Notes under the pieces: generated by a model
Databases searched by the model: none
The model's input: the letters and a program-made list of their open reading frames with translations, nothing else
What the model was told of the DNA's origin: nothing
Source of the DNA: Eublepharis macularius
Lineage: Eukaryota > Chordata > Lepidosauria > Squamata > Eublepharidae
Assembly: GCF_028583425.1 (NCBI RefSeq)
Contig: NC_072792.1
Coordinates: 159,036,676 to 159,100,675, forward strand
DNA: 64,000 nt
Direction: 5' to 3'
Shown: positions 34,141-44,638 of the stretch, one piece after another
How the letters are laid out: every line of letters starts with the position of its first letter
Numbering within the stretch: the first letter of the stretch is position 1
Position numbers and translations under genes: made by a program

Positions 34141-34146
34141 AATAAA
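34141..34146 (+). terminator. ARHGAP20: Polyadenylation signal AATAAA (distal)
   Basis: A second canonical hexamer about 100 nt after the first. It could give a slightly longer transcript. No other support is visible. Confidence 0.4.
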
Positions 34147-34169
34147 CATTCTGCTATAAAGCTGATGGG

Positions 34170-36057
34170 ATGAGAACTCTTGGGGAAAGAGCGTTCTTCT
34201 TTGCGGTCTCTCTGCTGCCCCACACATGGGCTCTCTACGCCTGTGCAGATTTATAGTCTCATTTCAAATGTTGTGCTTTATAGTGTGATTTTGGTCAGCA
34301 TTGGCTGATGGGTGGAAGTAGCCAACAGAAGTGGATATACTTTTTGGTCTCCTTCCTAATAATGTTTGGGCTTTACCATTTCAGCTCACAGATAGGTAAA
34401 CTGAATGCTCCTCCACAGAAATCATGTCTCCGCATAAATGTTGCAAGAAGAGTCCTAACTTCCCTTTCTCCCTAAATGTCTACGTTCAGGTTTCCTCACC
34501 TGCAGCCAGAAGTGGGATAGCCCAGACCCCAGCTGACTACCTCAATAAAAACTAGGCCTCTTTTGAATGGTACTGCCTTCAAGTGCTTCATGTCTGCCTA
34601 TACATACAGCAACCTGTGCTAAAATTCTTCTAACTGTACCTTTTCTAGCCTACTTTGGTGGAAACTAAATGGCTACTGTTAGCTGACTATTGTATAATTG
34701 CACAATAATTCCAGAGGGGTAGCTATGTATGCATGTATGTATGTTAGCCTGTCGAAGCAAAATAAAACAGTACTCCAGTGGCACCGTAAAGACTAACACG
34801 CATAAGCTTTCATGAGCCAAATCTCAATCAGATACATTCAAGACAGCTACGTTGGAATGAATTTTGTGGGTTTTAGAATGTCACTGGACTTCTGTTACAG
34901 TTACACAAAGAAGCTGTGCATTTTTAGGCCTGCACATAGTGCAGCCCATAAGCTAAGCAGGACTTGATCCATGCTCTCCTAGCTTTATTATTTATTGTTG
35001 TGGGCATGTGGTGCTGTGGCTAAAGCAGCTTCCTCCTGCCAGGGTGCTGGGGGACAGCCATGCAGCTCTTGCCTTGAAATCGCACCAGCTTTCTTAATGT
35101 GGTGATGACATCTAGGCCCAGTGAGGTTGTTAGGCGTTGGATGTCTGGTGAAAAAAATCTGGCTGCTACAATATTTGTCTTGTTACTGCTTGTTACATGC
35201 TAACATTTTTCTAGGGCTTGAGGGGGTGCTTTTTAATATATCAAAATAAATGTGCAACGTGATCCTAGCATCTTTTTCCTAGGGAATAATAGTTGCCGGA
35301 GGAGAACTAGAGCTGAGAAATAAGGGGGGGGGGTGGAATTTAACCCTTCTCCCACTGCTGCTTCTCCACTCTAAATCATTCTCTTCTGAATCGCCACACA
35401 GTGCTCCAAACATGTTTAGAACCCCACTAGAAAAAGTGGTTGCTGGGAATGACTTGGAATCAAGAAACAGAAAATAGGGGAAGGGTTAAGTACATCACCT
35501 GTTTCTCTACTCCTAAACCCCCTTCCAAAGTTGGTGTTCCCAGGAAAACTGGTAACCAAGCTTTTATTTATTAGAGTTATATTCTGCCTTTCTTCCATAT
35601 GATATCCAAGGTAGAGTCCTAGGAGATCTCGGCCAGACCCACTCCTGCACAGTGTTGTGTGCCTCCCAGCAGTGCCTTGGAACTCTTTGGTTAGAGGCAT
35701 ATGCAATGCATTATTTAGCCTCAAGCTACCTGAGGAGAAGTGGGAGAAAAACAAGTAAGTAAATCTTCCTGCTGGTGTCATAAATAACACTCCTTTCATT
35801 GGAAAAGTATTTTCTGACCTGTTGGGACATTGAATGAAGAACTTCTTAAACTACGTAATTTCTGTGGTGTGGAGCTGATATTCCTGGCACTCAGAGCAAC
35901 CAAGGCTACCCCTATAATGCCAGGGAATGTGTGAGAGCAGCCAGGAATTCCCCAAGTGAAATGAGTTCGGTAGCAGTGGAGCAGCTAGTTAGAACCTCTG
36001 GTGCAGAGATGGTTTGTAAACAGGAGGGGGCTGTCCAGATTGTTCATGCATATCTGA
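34170..36057. other. Intergenic, mostly unassigned
   Basis: A LINE-tail-type fragment lies at about 34738-34845 (cagtactccagtggcaccgt, aagactaacacgcataagct). The rest has short frames only and no recognised gene. Confidence 0.6.
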
Positions 36058-36244
36058 GAGCCAAGCTACAAGTGACGAATTACACTGGCCTGGCAAGTGA
36101 ACAGACTCACGTGTATTCCGCCCTGTTCACTTGCCATTCACTTGATCAAGTGGAGAGCAAGTGAATGGCAAGTGAACAGGGAGGAATACACGTGAGTCTG
36201 TTCACTTGCCAGGCCAGTGTAATTCGTCACCTGTAGCTTGGCTC
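36058..36244. mobile_element. Palindromic MITE, type A
   Basis: The core matches 20427-20613 (gcctggcaagtgaacagact and its inverse). The termini are GAGCCAAGCTACAAGTGACG and its near-inverse. TGA is duplicated at 36055-36057 and 36245-36247. Confidence 0.88.
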
Positions 36245-36439
36245 TGAGCTGGTAGCAGGCTTCTTCTTGCTGCTGAGGCTAGACAATGAGTGCCTCCTCC
36301 TCCCCAGGCAGATAATGACTTCTGCGAACCAAACACCTTCTTTGCACAATTCCTCCCCTTCTGAAGATAAAAAGGTGGGGAGGGCAATTCCACTGCAGTG
36401 AGAGCCACTGCAGTACAGTTCCAGGTGGGCAGCTGTCAG

Positions 36440-36805
36440 TCTGTAGCAGAACAAAATTCAAGTCTGGTAGCCCCTTGAAGATGAACAATGCTTTCCGAGG
36501 TATGAGCTTCTATAAGTCAAAGCTCACATGTTATCTTTCACCTTGGTATCTGACAAAGTGAGCTAAAGCTTGTGTGTGTTATGTGCTTTCAAGTCACTTC
36601 CAACTTACGCTACCCTATGAATTAACTATCTCCCAAGCTTATTATCATTGACAGACTTACTCAGGTCGTGCAAATTGAAGGCTGCTGCTTCCTTTATTGA
36701 GTCAGTCCATATCTTGTTGGGTCTTCCTCTTTTCCTACTGCCTTCAACTTTTAATGAAAGCATAAACCGTGGAAAATGTTGTTGGTCTTTAAGATGCTAC
36801 TGGAC
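36440..36805. repeat. Composite of LINE-derived fragments
   Basis: acaaaattcaagtctggtag begins a LINE-tail-type piece. gtgctttcaagtcacttcca, then tatgaattaactatctccca, is a different, common squamate LINE fragment. ttggtctttaagatgctact resumes the first family, so the second appears inserted in the first. Confidence 0.5.
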
Positions 36806-36819
36806 TTGGATTTTGTCCC

Positions 36820-37017
36820 AGTGTAGCTAAAGGGTCAGACTAGGAAACTCAGGTTCAAATCCTGACATTGCCATGAAAGTTCACAGAGGTGACCTTGAGC
36901 CAGTCACTGTTCCTCAGACTAACCCTACTGCCACAAGCCTGTTGTATAAAATGGGGAAGGGATACACCTTGATTGGCACCTTGGAGGAGATGGGATAAAA
37001 ATGTACTGGATAAATGG
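36820..37017 (+). repeat. tRNA-derived SINE copy
   Basis: Head agtgtagctaaagggtcaga with B-box ggttcaaatcc (about 36851), then body gaccttgagccagtcactgt and an end of the form gggataaaaatgtactggat. Confidence 0.78.
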
Positions 37018-39180
37018 ACTTTCTGAACAATTTCAGGCATTCAGGAAGCTTGGCTCTTGGGTGATGTCAATTGCATGGTGGGGGCGGGATGGCTGCGTTG
37101 CTCCCCAGGTATGAATGAGTGGGAGGGCTTAGTCTTAACTTCACAGCAGCAACCATGAACCCCTCACACACACACACCCCAAAATTCCTTTCAGCAGATC
37201 TGCTCGCCACTTCTTTTTGTTCTCTCTCCATTATGCGTCTTACAGATTGCTTAAGACTGGGCAGCACTTTCTGAGAGAGAGAATGGCTGCAGCAAAAACA
37301 CCCACATTTCCAAACCTAAAAGTCTTTTTTAATGAAAAGGAGCCAAAGATTCAAAGTGGAGGCAGCAAGACTGGCTCAGTTTGTTTTATGACACATCCTG
37401 TAAATGTAAGGAGCACGTTTCTAAATTCTAAAGAAAACAGCTGGGATTCTTAAAATGATATCAAAAGTTCCTGAGCCGAAGGGGAGGGGAGCTGCTTTGT
37501 GGGCTCAGAACAGCCCACGTGCCATATGATTCCCTCCATTGTGATCATATGGAAGGACACACAAGGAGCTATTATTTATCCTTCTCGTATGAATATCCCT
37601 GGGGTGGTTTAAGAAAAAATGATTGAGAGGCAGAAAAAGTAGAAATAAAACATTCTCTTATTTTAAGAGCTAATCTCCTGCGACATGAGGTTACAATGAA
37701 TCTCTTTCTATCGTTAAGAGCTGTATTCTTTAATTCTGAGAAAAAGTAATCTTTAAAAAGCTTCACAGTTTGGTTCACACGTTGTGTGGCAGCAAAACTT
37801 GTTTTCCAATCAAGGGTTCCCTGCGGGTGGTTGCTGGCAATCCGGTGTCTCTGACAAGTGTCCTTGTGTTACACTGTTTGAGTTTGAGGCTGGAGCCCTC
37901 AACCCGTAAGATGATCCAGATGCTAAACCCCTACAGATGGCAATTTAAAATATGGAAGGAACCCACAGATGCTCAAATGCAGAAAAGAAGAAAGCCTGGG
38001 GAAGTAGAAAGAGAATTACAACCTGCCTCCCCACAGAGTGTTCAAGGCAGCTGACAAGCAATTTAAAAAGAACAAAAATGCAAATGACAGCCCAAGCAGA
38101 CAATAATACTTCATTTGGACCCAACAAATCCATACAAAATTCGCTAAAACATGGGCTGCAGGGAGAATTCTGTAGCGTTGAACATTAACAACGCTGCTAC
38201 TGCTCAGAATAAATTTGCTCCATCTTCTAAAGGCATCTATCACAAGAGACAAGCAGATGCACATTTCAGAAAGGGATGCAAACCATGTCAAGAAAACATA
38301 ACCTGGCACAGCGGAGATATCTCCCCAGCACACTTTAGTGCTGGAGTCTGGTCCAGAACCTAGGAAGGGTGGCTAGAAGGTACCAGGCATCAGCCCCGTT
38401 GTCCTGATACAAACAGGAGACGGCAAGCCCCATTTGAATTCTTGACTCTCTGAGTTAGCAGCTGCCTGCTATTATTATTTCCAGATGTTACCGGATACCT
38501 TTTAGGATATACTTCAGGATTAAAATCCATTTCAAATACTTTAGCATATGAGACTATACCCTGTCTTTTGCCCCAAAGGAAACCTGTGAAGGTCAAGGTT
38601 TTAAATGCTATTTAAACGGAAGGAGCATGCTGCATAGTTCAACCACAGCAGTCTCTACACCAGCCTTCTATTAACAGTCTGAGCCCAAGTCCCTTCTAAA
38701 TACAGTTCTTGCATAGAAGACATCAAGGAAAGGGGATAAAAAAAAAACGTTTACATGTTACCAGGAATAGGAGAAATGAGGTTCAGTAATGAGGCTTAAA
38801 AGTATTTACAGATAACACACATCTGTTGATGGGCACATTAAGTTATAATGTTTCAGATGTTTAGCCCTTAGGTACACAGAATAGTTAACAGCCAAGCTTT
38901 TATTCTTGTAGAGAAGGCTGGCCTTCCCTCAATCTCTGGATTCTCACAGTGTAAAAAATGTGAGCTTTTCCCAAAACTACACATCATTAGACAGTTACTG
39001 TCTGAAACGAGGCCCTAAGACATCCACAGACTCTCCCAAAATGTTTACTATGCTAGCCTGCTGGGCCACAAAAGTCAGGCTGCAATTTTTATTATCTCCT
39101 GAGACAGGTCCTCTCCCACTTAATACAGTGCCTATCACCATACATGCACTGTTTTAGCCTTCTTACAGACTCAGGATCTC
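37018..39180. other. Intergenic, unassigned
   Basis: Only short frames and no repeat I can name beyond small A-rich runs. Nothing supports a gene. Confidence 0.6.
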
Positions 39181-39294
39181 ACCACACAAGACAAAATACA
39201 CTCAAATTATAGAGGTAATTCGAGTGTATTTTGTAATTCAAGTGTATTGGGGTGTAATTTGAGTGTAATTCAAGTGTATTTTGTTTCGTGTGGT
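39181..39294. repeat. AT-rich element with inverted ends and internal repeats
   Basis: accacacaagacaaaataca at the left is mirrored by gtattttgtttcgtgtggt at the right. Between them, variants of aattcaagtgtattttg recur about four times. Confidence 0.75.
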
Positions 39295-39773
39295 TTGACC
39301 CTCAGACAGGATCCCTGTAGCCACCCTTTCTCTGAAAGCTCAGGCCCAATCTGATCAGAGCTGACAGTGTAACAGATTTTTATTGTGTTTGGATGTTTCC
39401 TTTTTTTCCTGTTGCTGTTGCTTCTTCCCAAGCCGCCTGATGCCTGCACCATTTTAAATCTACGTATCTGCTCAGTATTCCACACAGAACATTTACAAGG
39501 CAAAGCCTTAAGGTTATTGCCCAAGACATCTTTTTTCCTCCTCCATCACCCCCTTTTTAAAACATCCAGATAGATGAGGAGTTCTGCAGAGTTTGAAAAT
39601 TTGCACACTGGTATTCCTTGGCTTTATGTTTTTGGATTTTGCCTTTGAGTAACACAACCACCTGCAACCCTTTTGCATAGGTGAGCTTTTGCTCTCTTTG
39701 TTGAGTCTACTCACATGTGAGGAATGGCTGTTTGTCTCCCTAGACAGCATGGAGGGCTTTTGATCCTTCCATC

Positions 39774-40032
39774 CAGGGCTTTTTTTCAGAGGGAACACAG
39801 GGGAAAGGAGTTCCGATACCTCTTGAAAATGGTCACATGGCTGGTGGCCCCGATCCCTGATCTCCAGACAGAGGGGAGTTGAGATTGCCCTCTGTGCTGC
39901 TGAGCGGCGCGTAGAGCAATCTCAACTCCCCTCTGTCTGAAGATCAGGGGGCGGGGCCACCAGCCATGTGACCATTTTCTCGGAGGGCAACCCACTGAGT
40001 TCTACCACCTCTTTTGCTAGAAAAAAGCCCTG
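39774..40032. mobile_element. Non-autonomous hAT element with perfect 8-bp TSD
   Basis: Termini CAGGGCTTTTTTTCAG and CTAGAAAAAAGCCCTG. CTTCCATC is duplicated at 39766-39773 and 40033-40040. The core foldback is gatctccagacagaggggag and its inverse. Confidence 0.93.
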
Positions 40033-40456
40033 CTTCCATCTAATGCCAGACTAGAGTATATGAGCAGATGGAAGGGTGTGTGTAGACAAGGAACATCCTG
40101 TGTTTGTTGCTGACCCACAACTTCATGAAAAAATATTTTGAGCTCAAGTTGTGAGAACCCGAACATGAGGTACTGAATCAGCAACTTCCTGAAAAGGGAA
40201 TGAATGAGGAACAGAGCATCCAACCAGTGCTAGCCCGGGGGTGGGGGGATTGGTTATCCTAGCTCAATACAAAAATGGTTGGTATATATGGTTAGTTGTG
40301 GGTGAAGGGGGGGTGGAGTTACACCCATCAAATTTTCCATTGGGAGAATTCAGTAGATGGCATTTTCTCTTGCTGATTTCCACATTTGGCCCTAGGAAGA
40401 CATTTCATCCATGTTGAGAGGTTCCCTGCTGACCCTGTGGGAGATGGGTTGACTCA

Positions 40457-40658
40457 GAGCCAAGCTACAAGTGATGCCTTACACAGGTTGGACACTTGTC
40501 AGCTTCCCTCAAGTTTTGATGGGAAATGTAGGCATCCTGGTTTTACAGCTTGGCTCTCCATTACAGCTGCAAGACCAAGATGCCTACATTTCCCATCAAA
40601 ACTTGAGGGAAGCTGACAAGTGTCCAACCTGTGTAAGGCGTCACTTGTAGTTTGGCTC
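40457..40658. mobile_element. Palindromic MITE, type B
   Basis: Nearly the same sequence as 682-883. TCA is duplicated at 40454-40456 and 40659-40661. Confidence 0.88.
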
Positions 40659-40782
40659 TCAGTTGCTTGTGTCATCTGTATCTGGGAGGAGAATTTCACT
40701 ACGCTTCTGCCAGCAGCAAGTCAAAAAGCTTGAGGAAGCAAGTGAACAATTATTTCTCCCAGTGGCAGGAGGATGCCATCTG

Positions 40783-41028
40783 CTTACTATTTATTTAGTT
40801 AGCTACTTCATTTATACAACAACTTTCTCCCCCAATGAGGACCCAGACCAGCTTACATCATTCTCCTCTCTTCCATTTTATCCTCACAAAAACCCTTTGA
40901 GGTAGGCCAGTCTCTGTGTGTGAGTGACTGGTCCAAGGTCACCCAGTGAGCTTCCATGGCAGAGCGGGGATTGGAAGCTGGGTCTTCCAGATCCTATTCC
41001 AACATACTAACCAATCCATTACAATGGC
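40783..41028 (-). repeat. tRNA-derived SINE copy
   Basis: ttactatttatttagttagc, ccaatgaggacccagaccag, ggtccaaggtcacccagtga and agagcggggattggaagctg show it complete from tail to head on the minus strand. Confidence 0.8.
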
Positions 41029-43499
41029 TCGCTTATAAAAGGGCAAGTTACCACTTGGTTAAATGGTTATCGGTATTCAGTTATCTGCTCTCACAAAGCT
41101 TGTGCTTTTTAACACAATATGTGATACTGTTTTCCTAAGTTCCTTACAACAGCCCTGGGAAGAAGGGAAAACTGAACATGGGGGCGGAGGGGGGGGAGAA
41201 AAGGGTAACTTGGCTAGCGGGTGGGAAGGAGAGAAGAAAGCCGAAAAACAAGGGGCTACAGGGGATGGGGCTTTCAGGGAAGGAAAAAAGGGAATACTGG
41301 GAAAAGGGGGAAATTCAATAACCCCTGCAAGTCCTTGCAGGTCCCCCACTTGTCATTATCTAATGATGCAGACTGTCTTACATTTTTAAAACATACTACA
41401 CATTTTGGCCAAGGAAAATCTTGCCTTAAAAAGCATTTCAGTCATTCCAAAATAGAAAATATTTAATAACAAGTTTTTCCTAATTGTTCCCCCAATTTTC
41501 CATCAAAAAAATTGGGAAAACTCTGGGAAAAAAACAGGTGACATTCAGGAAGGTGTGCAAGACAATTCAGAGAGCATTTGGTAGAAACTAAACTTTTGGC
41601 AGATTTGTCTATATTTTAGAATTTATGTGTTTCTATTTTGGCTGTGTGTCCTTGCAACTTGTTACATTATTAGTCACCCTGAGTCAAAGGAAATAAGTTG
41701 GGATATAAATATTTTAAACAGACACACAGTGAATGTGAAAGTCAACAAGACAGTAAATATAGAGTTACTACTCTAAACAACAACCAAATGCCAAGCCTTT
41801 CCTCCCTTCTCCTTTGTACCATCTAGTAGAACCCACGTTTTACATAGCCCCCCCCCCCACAACTCTCTATATCATTGGTTAGTGGTGGTGATGAGAAAAT
41901 ATAGAATGTCATGATGTTACAACACAACATAAATGTTTGGTGAATTGTGACAGCCTGTGGCTATAGACAATAAACTCTTTTGACTTTGACTAAACTCTAC
42001 TAGCTATTACTGAATGGAAGGGCTGGGGTATAACATCCCATCACTATTTTTGCTGGCTGATTGCATGGGCCTCATCTAGTCTGACCCTTGGATCTGAATT
42101 AATGGTTCTGAGAAAACAGAATAAATCTTCCCTTTGTTTCTGACATTAATTGTTCAGCATCTCATGCCTCAGTGCTTGAAAACCTGACACAAATACTAGT
42201 AAAATGAATTTGATTTCCCCCTCAAGAAAATCTTCAGAGATACCTCCCTTGTTGACTTCATAAATTTGTTTGAAGTAATATTTAATGTTTACTAATCCTC
42301 CCAGAAGTCCTTTGAATTGTCTTTTATACAAGAGGAAACAGAAGCAGGCAGGTTAAGAGACTTCCTTAAGGGCTCTGAAGAAATCAGCGTAAAACCCAGA
42401 ATTTTAGAAATTCAAGCACATTGCCAACGTCTCAAGGTCAGACATCACTCCTGCAGATTTTTTAAACCCTTAATGTGTTGAGGTTGCTTATAAAACATGA
42501 TAGCTGCAGCTTTTCTCTTTTGAGGTAAAATCAGAAGACTAGGGGCATTCAGCAGCAGGCATTTTAAGCTGGATATTTAAACAGTACATGACAATGAGGA
42601 TCAAGTGGAGGGAAACATTGTTTTATATTGAAAACACTTCTCTAAGAGGAGGTCACAGAGTGGTTAAGTTCTGAGCTGTTTAATGTAATTTCTGTCAGTT
42701 GCAGCACCCGCCTACTTGCCCTGAGGAACAGTTGACATTTGCAGCCAAGCCTTCGAAAGATCTCACTGTAATAAGACCTGGGCCACTCTTTGTATTGAGA
42801 AAAGTCAGTGCTCGGCAGACAATTCAAATTAACAACTTAAATGCACGTGCCAAGTCTAATAGGCCTCATGTCGCAGAAATGCCCCATGAGGGACCTGAGA
42901 AAGATGCAGAGCTCCCATCTGTGGATTAATTAGTTTGTCTATCCCCTGTGACAACAATATGGCAGGGTTCATTGGCAAAGGGAAGCCATCTATGACTATC
43001 AAGACTCTTTGCTCTGTACCTGGCAAAGGATCTATTTTAGTCAGTGCCTAAGGCTTTGAGCTTGGAAATCCCAAGTCAGGAACACTCCACTTGGCCTTAA
43101 TGGAACTACAGGTTACCTTGCTCACCACCCCTTTTCACAAGCCTGTGGGTTGGATCCAATAGTGCCCTTCCACCGGCCTAATGATAGTTAGCAGCAGTAG
43201 AACTGCACATCTCTGGGTGGAGAGAGGATTTTTGCCCATTCCCCTCACATTTGAGTATCCCTTTTCCACCAGGAACAGAATTGGGGGCTTGGTAGACTAA
43301 AAGGAGGCAAGGAAGTCTCATTCTACCATATTCAATCTATTGGCTAACCCTGGGTTTACAGGGGCGAGACACACATTTTCAGGGGAGAATCAGGGTAAAA
43401 GAAAGATGTCCTCTAAACATGGCTGGTTCTCCCTTGCAAATTCCTTGCCAAGGCTGTTTTTTTTCCTGTAGCTGAGTTTCAAAGCCTGTGTGTGTGTGT
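41029..43499. other. Intergenic, unassigned
   Basis: A LINE 3'-end-like piece lies at about 41600-41725 (caccctgagtcaaaggaaat, gggatataaatattttaaac). Otherwise there are only G-rich and C-rich runs and short frames. Confidence 0.55.
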
Positions 43500-43712
43500 G
43501 TGTGTATAGTACCATCAAATCACAGCCTACTTATAGTGACCCTGTGGGGTTTTCAAAGTAAGAGACATTCAGAGGTGGTTTGCCAGTGCCTGCCTCTATG
43601 TAGAGACTCTGGAATCCTTAGTGGTCTCCAATCCAAGTCTTAATGAGAGCCAGCCCTGCCTAGCTTTTGAGATCTGACAAGATGGGGCTAGCTTGGGCCA
43701 TCCATGTCAGGG
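43500..43712 (-). repeat. 5S rRNA-derived SINE
   Basis: The tail side reads gtaccatcaaatcacagcct and atagtgaccctgtggggttt. The 5S side reads ggtctccaatccaagtctta and gccctgcctagcttttgaga. It is essentially full length. Confidence 0.83.
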
Positions 43713-43725
43713 TATAACTAAGTTA

Positions 43726-43788
43726 AGTGCTGCCAAGTTGCATCTGACATGGCAACCCCTCATTGGGTTTTCAAGGCAAGAGATGAGC
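43726..43788 (-). repeat. Bov-B-like SINE tail fragment
   Basis: gtgctgccaagttgcatctg, then acatggcaacccctcattgg, repeats the tail of the adjacent 5S SINE without its body. Confidence 0.6.
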
Positions 43789-44164
43789 TTAGTTGACGGA
43801 AATACTTTAAATGTCTGGAGCTCTTTGTGTTCGCAAGGGAGAACGGGGATAAATGTCTCTATATCTACAAATGTTCCTGTGTAAATACCCAAACACGTTA
43901 AAGTTATGAGGGAAATGTGGGATTGGGAAGCTTATTTCCATCATTACATGCAGGCTCACTGTTAGGCAGCAGTCCCCTGCCTCATCACTCTCATTTCTCC
44001 AAACTGCATCATGGGAATAACAACATTCCCACCTTCCAAGGTCCTGGCTAACAGGATCAAAGACACTGGCATAAGTGAAGATCACTAGGTGCTTGTTTTA
44101 AATTGTATAAAATGTTACTTTATTAAATACTGAAAACGCTCAAATACCTTTAAATGTGTGTGTG

Positions 44165-44638
44165 AAGCGGCATCAAGACACAGATGAACAGAGGTGGTTT
44201 GCTATTACCTACCTACTGGGTAGCCCCTGGACTTCCTTGCTGGTCTCCTGTCCAAGTATTAACTACAACCAGGGCTTTTTTTCAGCGGGAACACAGTGGA
44301 ACGGAGTTCCGGCACCTCTTAAAAATAGTCACATGGCCGGTGGCCCCGCCCCCTGATCTCCAGACAGAGGGGAGTTTAGATTGCCCTCGGTGTGGTGGTC
44401 AATCTAAACTCCCCTCTGTCTGAAGATCGGGGGCGGAGCCACTGGCCATGTGACCATTTTTGCCGAGGGCAATTTAAACTTTAAAAAACTCCCCCCTTAT
44501 TCCAGCTGACCCAAAGTGACATCATTGTGCAGTCTTGAGTTCCACCACCTCTTTTCCCAGAAAAAAAGCCCTGACCACAACAATGTGTAGCTTTTGAAAT
44601 CTAATGAGATCAGGCTAGCTTGGGCTGTCTAGGCCAGG
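44165..44638 (-). repeat. 5S rRNA-derived SINE split by a hAT element
   Basis: The left part (44165-44269) has agaggtggtttgctattacc and tggtctcctgtccaagtatt. The right part (44574-44638) has gcttttgaaatctaatgaga and tcaggctagcttgggctgtc. The two halves join across 44270-44573. Confidence 0.82.
44270..44573. mobile_element. Non-autonomous hAT element inserted in a SINE
   Basis: Termini CAGGGCTTTTTTTC and GAAAAAAAGCCCTG. The flanks ACTACAAC (44262-44269) and ACCACAAC (44574-44581) match at 7 of 8 bases. It belongs to the same family as 6395 and 39774. Confidence 0.92.
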
